Source of the DNA: an uncultured Pelagibacteraceae bacterium
GTDB taxonomy: Bacteria; Pseudomonadota; Alphaproteobacteria; Pelagibacterales; Pelagibacteraceae
Direction of reading: 5' to 3'
Assembly: GCA_902584685.1 (NCBI GenBank)
Contig: CACIAP010000008.1
Coordinates: forward strand, 1 to 40,290
DNA length: 40,290 nt
The first letter of the stretch is position 1, and every line of letters starts with the position of its first letter. The translations under genes were made by a program, and so were the position numbers. This document shows, one piece after another, positions 1 through 7,459 of the stretch. Below the pieces are notes generated by a model that ran no database searches, was not told the origin of the DNA, and was given only the letters and a program-made list of their open reading frames with translations.

Positions 1-509
1 TAATTATTGCTGCTATTGGTATAATAGTAATAGCATTCGGTAATACTAATAAAGGTTCAATTTTTGGTCTTTTGTTTGGCATTCTATCTGCAGTAGGATT
101 TTCAATTTTTTCTGTATCTCTTAGATGGAGACCTGAAACCCCAAAATTTACAACAGTTGCCATTGCAGGATTGATTTGTGCAATAGTTTCAATAGTAATA
201 TTGGTTGAGACTGACAGTAGTTTGATTTCTTCAAGTCGCAACCAAGGCTTGTTTTCAGTTCACGGAACTTTGGTTTGTGTAGGATTAATACTTTATTCTT
301 TAGGATCTAGGGTTATACCTGCTGCAGAGCTTACACTTTTGTCATTAACAGAAGTGATTGGTGGAATTTTTTGGGTTTGGTTACCAATACTTGGAATTAA
401 TGAAGTTCCTTCTAATAACACAATCATAGGCGGCTTTTTAATTTTTATCTCAATAATTTATTATAGTTTAATTATAAAAAACAATAGACGATTTATTGCA
501 TTAAACTAA
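1..509 (+). CDS. DMT/EamA-family permease, 3' fragment (start outside window)
   Basis: The reading frame is open from base 3 to the TAA at 507-509, so this is the C-terminal part (about 168 residues) of a drug/metabolite transporter of the EamA type. It would move a small metabolite across the inner membrane; the substrate cannot be read from sequence. Several hydrophobic helices are visible. Near the end comes the typical EamA helix pair: a Pro-Ala-Ala-Glu turn, then a segment with Gly-Gly-Ile-Phe-Trp-Val-Trp and a Gly-Gly helix. A TTG at 72 is only an internal codon, since the frame continues upstream without a stop. The amidinotransferase starts on the next base, so the two are very probably co-transcribed. 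The same C-terminal pattern recurs in the permease at 3810-4670, which suggests paralogy. Confidence 0.85.
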   Translation, partial: IIAAIGIIVIAFGNTNKGSIFGLLFGILSAVGFSIFSVSLRWRPETPKFTTVAIAGLICAIVSIVILVETDSSLISSSRNQGLFSVHGTLVCVGLILYSLGSRVIPAAELTLLSLTEVIGGIFWVWLPILGINEVPSNNTIIGGFLIFISIIYYSLIIKNNRRFIALN

Positions 510-1622
510 ATGTCAAATAAGAAGATTGTTAACAGTTGGAATGAGTGGGATCCGCTTAAGCATGTGATTGTTGGAAGAGCAGACGGTTGTTGTATACCAG
601 CACCAGAACCAGCTTTAGATGCAAAAGTTCCCGAAGACTCAGATATGAAAGGTCAATACGGACCACGGACAAAAGATACAGTTGATAAAGCTAATCAACT
701 TTTAAATGATTTTGCTTCCTTACTTGAAAAAAGAGGTATCAAAGTGGATAGACCAACTCCTTTAAATCATAATCAAAAAGTTTCTACACCAGATTGGGAA
801 GTTGAAAGTATGTTTGGTTGTATGCCTGCAAGAGATATAATTTTAACAGTTGGAAACGAAATCTTAGAAGCTACAATGAGTTATAGATGTAGATGGTTTG
901 AATATTTAAATTACAGACCCCTACTTAAAAAATATTACGATCAAGATAAAAATATGAGACATGAATCAGCTCCAAAACCTCGACTAACAGATGCAGATTA
1001 TAGAAAGGATTATTTGTCTGATAAAATTGGTGTAAAAAAAAGGCTGGAGTGGACTGAAAAAAAATTTTTTGTTACTACAGAAGAAGAACCATTATTTGAT
1101 GCTGCGGATATATTAAGATTTGGTAAAGATTTAATAGTTCAACATGGTTTTACTACAAACTTAAGTGGAATTGATTGGTTAAGAAGACATTTCAAAAATC
1201 ACAGGGTGCATGCTGTAAATTTTCCAGGAGATCCATATCCAATTCATATCGATGCGACCTTTACCCCTGTTACAGAAGGTATAATTATAAATAATCCTCA
1301 GCGAAAGTTACCAGCTTCACAGCGGAAACTTTTTGAAGATAATGGATGGAAAATATTAGACTCAGCTCAACCAGCTCATAATACTCCACCTCCATTATGC
1401 TATTCCTCAGTTTGGCTTTCAATGAATGTTCTCGTGTTAGATCCAAAAACAGTTTGTGTAGAAAAAAGTGAAGTTTACCAAGCAGAGCAATTGGATAAAT
1501 TAGGTCTTGAAGTTGTCCCAGTGGAGATGAGAGATGCATATGCTTTTGGTGGTGGCCTTCACTGTTGTACTGCAGATGTATATAGGGAAGGGGATTTAAA
1601 AGATTATTTTCCTAAACAATAA
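510..1622 (+). CDS. Glycine amidinotransferase-like enzyme
   Basis: A 370-residue member of the L-arginine:glycine amidinotransferase (AGAT) family. The family moves an amidino group from arginine to an amine through a cysteine adduct, giving guanidinoacetate and ornithine with glycine as acceptor. The likely triad is intact: Asp197 in Phe-Asp-Ala-Ala-Asp, His246 in His-Ile-Asp-Ala-Thr-Phe, and Cys352 in Gly-Gly-Gly-Leu-His-Cys. The Asp-to-His spacing of 49 residues matches my recollection of the human enzyme, and the C-terminal half tracks it closely (Trp-Leu-Ser-Met-Asn-Val-Leu). The length is usual for bacterial members and no targeting peptide is seen, so it should be cytosolic. The ATG follows directly on the stop of the upstream DMT permease, suggesting an enzyme-transporter pair. 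The true acceptor amine is not determined by sequence; related bacterial enzymes use other amines. Confidence 0.9.
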   Translation: MSNKKIVNSWNEWDPLKHVIVGRADGCCIPAPEPALDAKVPEDSDMKGQYGPRTKDTVDKANQLLNDFASLLEKRGIKVDRPTPLNHNQKVSTPDWEVESMFGCMPARDIILTVGNEILEATMSYRCRWFEYLNYRPLLKKYYDQDKNMRHESAPKPRLTDADYRKDYLSDKIGVKKRLEWTEKKFFVTTEEEPLFDAADILRFGKDLIVQHGFTTNLSGIDWLRRHFKNHRVHAVNFPGDPYPIHIDATFTPVTEGIIINNPQRKLPASQRKLFEDNGWKILDSAQPAHNTPPPLCYSSVWLSMNVLVLDPKTVCVEKSEVYQAEQLDKLGLEVVPVEMRDAYAFGGGLHCCTADVYREGDLKDYFPKQ

Positions 1623-2378
1623 TTAGTTCTTAGAAGAGTTTTCAACATCGAGAGCCTCTAATTGCTGAGTGACCTCTTCACTGTTATTAGAGACCTCTTC
1701 ACTGTTATTAGAGTAGTCAGCATCATTACTTCTTTTGTTACTTTCTCTCATTCTCAACTTTTCTTCTTTTAATTTTTCTTTTTCTTCTTTAGCTTTTTGT
1801 TCACGATCAAACTTTTCTTCCCATTCTTTTAATTTAAGAGCCTCAAGATTTCTTTTCTCTTGTTCTTTTTCATCCCTTAATTTTTGTTCTCTTCTTTTTC
1901 GTCTTGTCTCTTTTAATTCTTTTTGTCTTTGTTCATCTTCTCTTACTTTTAGATCAACATCTTTACGATTTTGTTCTTCGGATCTAATTTGAAGCTCTTT
2001 CTCTCTCTTTTTTAGATCTGATTCTTTATTTTTTTGTTCTTCTCCTTTAAACTTTAAATTTAATTCTTTTTCTTTTAATGAATTTTCTTTAGTTTTTAAT
2101 TCATTTTCTTTTAATTCTAATTCTCTTTCTTTAAGCTTTAAATTTTCAAATTTTATCTGTAATTTTTCTTCTTGTTTTCTAAAATTATCTTCTTTAGCTC
2201 TTAATTCCTTTTTTTCTAAACTAAGTTTACTAAATTCCTGTTTTTTTATATCTTTTTCTAATTGTTGTTGCTTAAGCTTTAGATTATGTTTGTATTCTTT
2301 TATTGCACTTGAAGTAAAACTTGCGAGCTTTGTAAATGCTCCGTGTTCAATTTTTTTTCTTTTTTTTCTCTTAGGCAT
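1623..2378 (-). CDS. Highly charged heptad-repeat coiled-coil protein, function unknown
   Basis: A protein of 251 residues from the ATG at 2378; the frame extends to a TTG at 2402, which I consider less likely. I do not recognise a family. The first nine residues are almost all Lys/Arg. Residues 30-210 are a nearly unbroken Lys/Glu/Leu/Gln helix without proline. From residue 73 to 150 every seventh residue is Leu or Gln (73, 80, 87, 94, 101, 108, 115, 122, 129, 136, 143, 150), the mark of a regular coiled coil. The tail is polar and contains a seven-residue duplication (Asn-Ser-Glu-Glu-Val). There is no signal peptide or membrane helix. It is the last gene of the minus-strand run and its stop abuts the stop of the amidinotransferase. 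A structural or nucleoid/RNA-binding role is possible, but that is a guess. Confidence 0.7.
   Translation of the reverse strand: MPKRKKRKKIEHGAFTKLASFTSSAIKEYKHNLKLKQQQLEKDIKKQEFSKLSLEKKELRAKEDNFRKQEEKLQIKFENLKLKERELELKENELKTKENSLKEKELNLKFKGEEQKNKESDLKKREKELQIRSEEQNRKDVDLKVREDEQRQKELKETRRKRREQKLRDEKEQEKRNLEALKLKEWEEKFDREQKAKEEKEKLKEEKLRMRESNKRSNDADYSNNSEEVSNNSEEVTQQLEALDVENSSKN
1672..1713. repeat. Perfect 21-bp tandem duplication inside the coiled-coil gene
   Basis: Two identical 21-bp copies lie head to tail at 1672-1692 and 1693-1713. Read on the minus strand they encode Asn-Asn-Ser-Glu-Glu-Val plus Ser/Thr at the junctions. Because the unit is 21 bp the frame is kept. The copies have no mismatch, so the duplication is either recent or constrained. 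Confidence 0.9.
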
Positions 2379-2473
2379 TTTTTTTTGAACGCATTTAAGC
2401 AAATAAAATTAAATTCAACAAGATTAAATTTATTTTATTGTTTAATTTGAGTTACAACTTTAAATAGAATTAA

Positions 2474-3751
2474 TTATTTGATTTTTTCTGGCTCCTCAAT
2501 GGGCTCCGTTGTAGGGTTTAACTCCATTCCAACAGGAGTTATCGTCGTAGGGACTGCAACAAATTGTGAGTCTGGATTTTCCTCTGATGGTCTTATTTTC
2601 ATTCTATAAATTGCAAAAACACCAATTAAACTATGAAATATAATCAGAAATACAAAAAATCCATTGTTCCCAACTAGATCCATAAATAAAGAACATAAAA
2701 AAGGTCCACTAATGGCACCTAAACCAAAGGCAAATTGCAAACTTGCTCCTGCAGCAACAAACTTATCTCTAGTTATAAAGTCATTGGTATGTGCAAGTAT
2801 CAAAGAAAACATTGGCAAGCTACATACGGAGAATGCTATTAAAAAAATATAAAACCATAACTTTGAAGATCCTAGCCCCTCTGGTAAATACATTGTTCCG
2901 ACTGAAAAAATTGCAAAGAAAGCGAATAATGCAGCACCGAAAGTTGAATAAATGATAACTTTTCTTCGATCAAATTTATCTGAAATGTAGCCCACAGGAT
3001 ATTGAGAAATAGCACCTGAAATTGCCAACATAAAAGTAACTAAAGATATATCAAATATACTAAAATTCATTGAAGCTGCATAAACTGCTAATAAAGTAAA
3101 TAATGCTGATTGAATTGTTCCGTAAAGAACAGAGCTTACCATTCCAAGAGGTGATGATGAATATAATTCTTTTAAACTCATACTTTTAATTTTCTTAAAA
3201 GTTGGTGGCTTTCTTTTAGTTAATAAAATTGGCAGAAGTGCTAATGACATTAATACAGATATTAAAATAAAAGGCTGAAAATTCTCAGGACTACTAAAAT
3301 TTAATAAAAACATTCCTGTCCCCATAGATCCATATAAGATAATCATATAAATAGATAAAACTTTACCTCTATTTTTATTACTTGATCTATCGTTCAACCA
3401 ACTCTCAGCAATTGTATAGATTGAAACCATTGAGTATCCTGTAATCACTCTTAATAAGAACCAAGTTAGGGGATTTACAAAAACTGAGTGAACTAATATT
3501 GCAAGTGATGCTACAGATGCAAAAGCAGCAAATACTCTTATATGGCCAACTCCTGATATGACTGAAGGAACAGTTCTGGCACCTATAAAGTAACCAACAA
3601 AATAACCAGACATCATAAATCCAGTTGAGGCAAGGCTAAACTCTTCAATAACTGCTCTAACTCCTAACAAAGCATTTTGATAACCATAGGCAAGCATGAT
3701 TGCACTCATACCCAAAAATAATGCCCAAGAATTTTTAAATACTTTATTCAT
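2474..3751 (-). CDS. MFS permease (YcaD-like)
   Basis: A 425-residue integral membrane protein with about twelve hydrophobic helices in two halves, typical of the major facilitator superfamily. Between helices 2 and 3 there is a short basic turn. The central loop is basic (Lys-Arg-Lys-Pro-Pro). The loop that opens the second half carries the MFS signature-like Gly-Tyr-Ile-Ser-Asp-Lys-Phe-Asp-Arg-Arg. The overall look resembles the YcaD-type putative transporters, whose substrates are unknown. The last 40 residues form a polar, Pro/Glu-rich cytoplasmic tail. It follows the second DMT permease by 58 bp and precedes the coiled-coil gene, and probably belongs to the same minus-strand transcript. 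Substrate and direction cannot be inferred. Confidence 0.85.
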   Translation of the reverse strand: MNKVFKNSWALFLGMSAIMLAYGYQNALLGVRAVIEEFSLASTGFMMSGYFVGYFIGARTVPSVISGVGHIRVFAAFASVASLAILVHSVFVNPLTWFLLRVITGYSMVSIYTIAESWLNDRSSNKNRGKVLSIYMIILYGSMGTGMFLLNFSSPENFQPFILISVLMSLALLPILLTKRKPPTFKKIKSMSLKELYSSSPLGMVSSVLYGTIQSALFTLLAVYAASMNFSIFDISLVTFMLAISGAISQYPVGYISDKFDRRKVIIYSTFGAALFAFFAIFSVGTMYLPEGLGSSKLWFYIFLIAFSVCSLPMFSLILAHTNDFITRDKFVAAGASLQFAFGLGAISGPFLCSLFMDLVGNNGFFVFLIIFHSLIGVFAIYRMKIRPSEENPDSQFVAVPTTITPVGMELNPTTEPIEEPEKIK

Positions 3752-3767
3752 AAACTGGCAGCTTATT

Positions 3768-3796
3768 ATTTCTGATTTGAGACTAAATCAAGAAAT
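3768..3796 (-). other. Inverted repeat between DMT and MFS permease genes
   Basis: Arms 3768-3778 and 3785-3796 pair over 11 bp with one bulged base around a 6-nt loop. It lies 14 bp after the stop of the DMT permease and before the MFS start. No T-run follows on the minus strand, so it is not a classical intrinsic terminator; an RNA-processing or stability hairpin is possible. In such AT-rich DNA chance pairing is also possible. Confidence 0.35.
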
Positions 3797-3809
3797 TATT
3801 ATGACGAAC

Positions 3810-4670
3810 TTATGACTTTTTCAATTTTAAGAAAGAGTGGGTAGCTATCGTTAATACAATTATAGCACCCCCTACTATTGTTTCAGGTGTAGGCTGCTCT
3901 TTAATAATGAGCCAGACCCAAATCGGACCTATTATAGTTTCCAACAAGAAAAATAAGTTTACCTCTGCTGCTGTTATAAATCTAGGTGCTATAGTAACAA
4001 GAACGAATGGTATAGCCACACACATTACACACATTAATGGAACAATATAAATATCGTTATTATTCAGAGAATAATCTTTTACAAAAAGCATTGCAAAAAG
4101 AGCTATGATCAACTTTCCAACCACTGCAGAGGGAACCAGGTTTAATTTTTTTGCTGATCTAATTATAACAGCACCTACTGCTAGACCCATGGCAGCAACA
4201 AATCCTAAAATATCTCCAAAAAAATTTCCTAACTTAATTGAGTCGTAAAAAATATACAGTGCAGCAAAAAAAGTTATAAAAATTGCTACCCAGGTTTTTT
4301 TATCAGGATTTTCTTTAAGGAAAAATAACCCAAGAATGGCAGATAACATAGGTGCAGTAGCAATCATTATCAAAGTATTAGCAACATTTGTATTTTGAAT
4401 TGATACAACAAAAGCAATATTGGTAATTGAAAAGGTTAAAACGTAGGCGAAACCATAATAGCCGTTTGATCTTAATAAATTAAAAAACTTTAGTCTGTAA
4501 ATTAAAAGCATTCCAATAAAAACTAAAACAAACGGTATGATGCCCCTATAAAAAACCAAACTCCAAGTCTCAACATTAGATAGTCTGATAAACAAAGAGT
4601 CTGGCGTTATAAACATCACAGCCACAAAAGCCATTAAAGACCCTTTTTTTTGATCAGTTAAACTATTCAT
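3810..4670 (-). CDS. DMT/EamA-family permease
   Basis: A complete 286-residue drug/metabolite transporter with about ten hydrophobic helices in two EamA repeats. The second repeat ends in a Glu-Thr-Ile-Ile-Gly-Pro-Ile-Trp-Val-Trp helix and a Gly-Gly helix, as in the partial permease at the window start, so the two are likely paralogues. Its start overlaps the gshB stop by 4 bp (ATGA), a sign of translational coupling. The location directly downstream of gshA-gshB raises the possibility that it carries a glutathione-related or sulfur metabolite, but that rests on position only. It is an inner-membrane protein without a cleavable signal. Confidence 0.88.
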   Translation of the reverse strand: MNSLTDQKKGSLMAFVAVMFITPDSLFIRLSNVETWSLVFYRGIIPFVLVFIGMLLIYRLKFFNLLRSNGYYGFAYVLTFSITNIAFVVSIQNTNVANTLIMIATAPMLSAILGLFFLKENPDKKTWVAIFITFFAALYIFYDSIKLGNFFGDILGFVAAMGLAVGAVIIRSAKKLNLVPSAVVGKLIIALFAMLFVKDYSLNNNDIYIVPLMCVMCVAIPFVLVTIAPRFITAAEVNLFFLLETIIGPIWVWLIIKEQPTPETIVGGAIIVLTIATHSFLKLKKS

Positions 4671-5602
4671 GCTTTAAGTTCTTTCCAAAAAGTTTTTGCT
4701 AGATTTTTACCTGATAGATCATAGTAAGTTTTTATTCCTGTGGGAGATGTAACATTTATATCACCGTTAAGCTTTTGATCAATAAAATCAATTCCAGCAA
4801 AAAAAATGTTTTCTTTTTTTAAATCTTTAGCAATTAAATTTGAAATTTGCTTTTCTACTTTAGTTAATTTTGTATTTACTACTTTAGCTCCCTTGCTCAT
4901 ATTGCTTAAAAATGATCCTTTTTTTGGAATTCTTGAAATAACACCACATAATTTCCCGTTTATAACAAAAACTCTTTTGTCTCCTTTATTTATTTTTGGA
5001 AGAAATTTTTGACACATGATATGACCATTTTTTTTAATAAATCTTTTAACTAGATTTGATTTAAATCTGGTTAATAAATGAATATCATTTCCACTGTAAC
5101 CATGAATAGGTTTTAAGATTACCTTTTTGTTTTTTTTAAAAAAAGCCTTAATTTCATTAATGTTTTGAGTAAATATAGTGTTAGGCATATATTTTTGATA
5201 CCTAGACGAGTATAACTTTTCAGAAATACTTCTAATAGATGTTGGATCATTTATTATTTTAACCTTGGTTTTTATCGAGTCTAAAATATAAGTTGTTGAG
5301 ATATACTCAAGATTAAATGGTGGATTTTGACGAATAAGAATAAACTTACATTTTACAAGTTCAAGAGTCTTTTTTTTTAAAACTTTAAAGAATTTTTTTT
5401 TATTATAATTAATAGTTACGAAATATCCTTTAGCTACCACTTTTGAATTAATAATTGAGAGATTTTTTGGCTCATAATAGAAAATTTTATAGCTTTTATT
5501 TTGAATTTCATTAGCTAAAAAAATACTAGTATCTGTTTCAGCATTTAACTTGGAAGGATTATCTCCTTGAATAGCAACAATTTTATTTATCATATAATTC
5601 AT
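4667..5602 (-). CDS. gshB: Glutathione synthetase
   Basis: A 311-residue ATP-grasp ligase that joins gamma-glutamylcysteine and glycine to make glutathione in the cytosol. The order of motifs follows bacterial GshB: Arg-Gln-Asn-Pro-Pro-Phe-Asn near residue 90, an Asn-Asp-Pro then Glu-Lys-Leu block, Lys-Pro-Ile-His-Gly-Tyr-Ser-Gly for ATP binding, Gly-Asp-Lys-Arg-Val-Phe-Val, and Asp-Ile-Asn-Val-Thr-Ser-Pro-Thr-Gly near the end. Compared with E. coli it is diverged: the loop usually rich in Gly and Arg (Gly-Glu-Thr-Arg-Gly-Asn) reads Gly-Ser-Phe-Leu-Ser-Asn, and the usual Glu-Ile-Asn is Asp-Ile-Asn. The start at 5602 overlaps gshA by 20 bp; a second ATG at 5593 is also possible. Pairing with gshA makes the call firm. 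Confidence 0.92.
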   Translation of the reverse strand: MNYMINKIVAIQGDNPSKLNAETDTSIFLANEIQNKSYKIFYYEPKNLSIINSKVVAKGYFVTINYNKKKFFKVLKKKTLELVKCKFILIRQNPPFNLEYISTTYILDSIKTKVKIINDPTSIRSISEKLYSSRYQKYMPNTIFTQNINEIKAFFKKNKKVILKPIHGYSGNDIHLLTRFKSNLVKRFIKKNGHIMCQKFLPKINKGDKRVFVINGKLCGVISRIPKKGSFLSNMSKGAKVVNTKLTKVEKQISNLIAKDLKKENIFFAGIDFIDQKLNGDINVTSPTGIKTYYDLSGKNLAKTFWKELKA

Positions 5603-6878
5603 CTAAATTTTCATTTTTTGAAAATTTGCTAATCATATGATCTGCATTTGTTATCTTATTATCAATTACTTTTTGTAAGTGTTTTAAGAAGACTGTTTCG
5701 TTATTTCCTTTTTTATTTAAAATATCTCTATTTTCTAAACCTTTTCTAGCCAAATTAAGCAGGATGGAAGACCAATAATATAGATCTTTACCCATTAATT
5801 GAGTGTTAAATCCTTTTTTTGGAGCTTCCAAATAAGCATTAATTATTTTGTCTTTATCCCATTTGGAAACTAATTCGTGAACTTCATCTAAATTTCCGTA
5901 AAGCATACCTATGTTAAAAGCAGGTCCTGCACACAAACATTCCCAGCCACATGAATCCATAGATCTTATCTCAATATATTTTTTAAGTCTATTCTCAGTG
6001 AAAATTGTACTCAAATGAATTGCTAAATCTTCTTGCGTTGGAAGTCTATTGTCAACCTCATCGATTTTTCCTTCCATAAAATCTTTAAAAATATATTTTC
6101 TACCGGAAATATACTGATCATTATGTTTTAAAAATAATATTGGAAAATTTATTACAAAATCTGCATACTTTTCGAAATTTAAATTTTCTAAAAATAATTT
6201 GGGTAATCCAGCTCTTGAAGTATTTTGCCAAACTTTAGATCTATAAGATAAATAGTTGCTATTTTTTTTTTCAACAATTGAGGAATTAGCAAACAGGGAG
6301 ATTGCAATAGGAACTATAGAATTAACTATCTTGAATTTTTTAACAAAATCTTCCTCAGAATTAAAATCTATATTAAGTTGAGTTCCACATGTTCGATACA
6401 TCATATCTAAACTTAACTCACCACCTAAAGGCATATCTTGTGTCATTAGTTTATATCTTTGTTTTGGATTATTGGGAATTTCTTTTAATTTTGATATAGG
6501 ATCAAATCCTGCGCTAACTATATTCATATTTAACTTTTTTGTTACTTGTTTGAGTTCAAATAAATAATTTTGTGTCTCTGCGCATGCTTCATGCATATTA
6601 TTTAACTTATCACCAGATAACTCAATTTGATTCCCTGGTTCTAAAGTAATATTTCTTCCACCTTTATTTAAAGCGACAATATTTTCTTTTTCAAAAACAG
6701 GATTCCACCCAAATTCCATTAGAGCTGAAAACATATCTTTGATCTTTAAATAGTCAATTCTTTTGTTGTTATTTTTGTTGAATAAAAACTTTTCATGCTC
6801 TACTCCAATCTTAAAATTTCTAGTATTTTTTATTCCAGAGTTAAAATATTCAATAATTTCTTTTTTTTTGACAAACAT
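5583..6878 (-). CDS. gshA: Glutamate-cysteine ligase (plant-type, GCS2 family)
   Basis: This enzyme makes gamma-glutamylcysteine, the first step of glutathione synthesis. From the ATG at 6878 it has 431 residues; the frame extends to a TTG at 6893, which I consider less likely. It belongs to the plant/alphaproteobacterial class rather than the E. coli class. Visible marks are Ile-Gly-Val-Glu-His-Glu-Lys-Phe near residue 25, Leu-Glu-Pro-Gly-Asn-Gln-Ile-Glu-Leu-Ser-Gly near 80, Met-Tyr-Arg-Thr-Cys-Gly-Thr-Gln and a C-terminal Glu-Ile-Arg-Ser-Met-Asp block. It lies 21 bp after the HD-domain gene and its 3' end overlaps gshB by 20 bp. The two glutathione genes thus form a coupled pair. Confidence 0.93.
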   Translation of the reverse strand: MFVKKKEIIEYFNSGIKNTRNFKIGVEHEKFLFNKNNNKRIDYLKIKDMFSALMEFGWNPVFEKENIVALNKGGRNITLEPGNQIELSGDKLNNMHEACAETQNYLFELKQVTKKLNMNIVSAGFDPISKLKEIPNNPKQRYKLMTQDMPLGGELSLDMMYRTCGTQLNIDFNSEEDFVKKFKIVNSIVPIAISLFANSSIVEKKNSNYLSYRSKVWQNTSRAGLPKLFLENLNFEKYADFVINFPILFLKHNDQYISGRKYIFKDFMEGKIDEVDNRLPTQEDLAIHLSTIFTENRLKKYIEIRSMDSCGWECLCAGPAFNIGMLYGNLDEVHELVSKWDKDKIINAYLEAPKKGFNTQLMGKDLYYWSSILLNLARKGLENRDILNKKGNNETVFLKHLQKVIDNKITNADHMISKFSKNENLDELYDK

Positions 6879-6899
6879 TTTTTTTGAAAACAAAGTTTT

Positions 6900-7457
6900 T
6901 TAAAGTGAAGAATATGGTTTTCTAGCAAATATTCTTTTCACCATTGGTGCAAATTCCTCTAGACTCATGCTTTTATATTCTGGATCAAACGAACATTGAT
7001 CATATTTTTCACAAAAATTTATTGTATCTTGATAATACTTGTGATCTTTATATTTATCTCTTTTAAATCGGTTAGCTCCAAGATGATGAGCATAATAATA
7101 CATTTGAAATTCACCATGTTTTTCAATTATCCAATGAGTTTTTTCAGATACATAAGGCTTTAATACTGATGCCGCATACTCTGAGTGGTTTAAAGGAGCT
7201 AATTCATCCCCAATATCATGCAGTAAACATGCAACAACCATTTCTTCACTTTCATTATTTCTAAAAGCTCTTGTAGCACTTTGCAAAGAATGCTCTAATC
7301 TTGTAATTTTATAACCTTCTAAAGTTGTGGTCATTCTGGATAAAAAATTTAGTATTCTGTCAGCTGTCTCACCAACATATTCTTTTTCTAGTTTGTCTAA
7401 AAAAAGATAGTCTTCTTTTGACCCATTTTTCATTTCAGTAAAGTTTACTTTTTTCAT
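6900..7457 (-). CDS. HD-domain metalloenzyme (phosphohydrolase or HD-type oxygenase)
   Basis: A 185-residue all-helical HD-domain protein. Candidate metal ligands are His56 (Leu-Glu-His-Ser-Leu-Gln), His80-Asp81 (Leu-Leu-His-Asp-Ile-Gly-Asp), His91, His114 and Asp153. Five of the six are the pattern of HD hydrolases with extra histidines; the same arrangement with a Leu-Glu-His-x-Leu-Gln-x-Ala-Thr helix also occurs in PhnZ-type mixed-valent diiron oxygenases. I cannot separate the two by reading. It sits 2 bp after purF and 21 bp before gshA, so it is co-transcribed with purine and glutathione genes. No signal peptide is present, so it should be cytosolic. In many alphaproteobacteria purF is instead followed by a short-chain dehydrogenase gene. 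Confidence 0.8.
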   Translation of the reverse strand: MKKVNFTEMKNGSKEDYLFLDKLEKEYVGETADRILNFLSRMTTTLEGYKITRLEHSLQSATRAFRNNESEEMVVACLLHDIGDELAPLNHSEYAASVLKPYVSEKTHWIIEKHGEFQMYYYAHHLGANRFKRDKYKDHKYYQDTINFCEKYDQCSFDPEYKSMSLEEFAPMVKRIFARKPYSSL

Positions 7458-7459
7458 AC

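Noticed and set aside
1735-1992. Open frame on the plus strand opposite the coiled-coil gene (Ser/Phe/Leu-rich)
   Set aside because: It is the complement of a Lys/Glu repeat region; its composition follows from the repeats and it has no start signals or recognisable domain.
2403-2473. Terminator or promoter in the gap between MFS and coiled-coil genes
   Set aside because: The gap is AT-rich with weak self-complementarity and no hairpin plus T-run or convincing -35/-10 pair.
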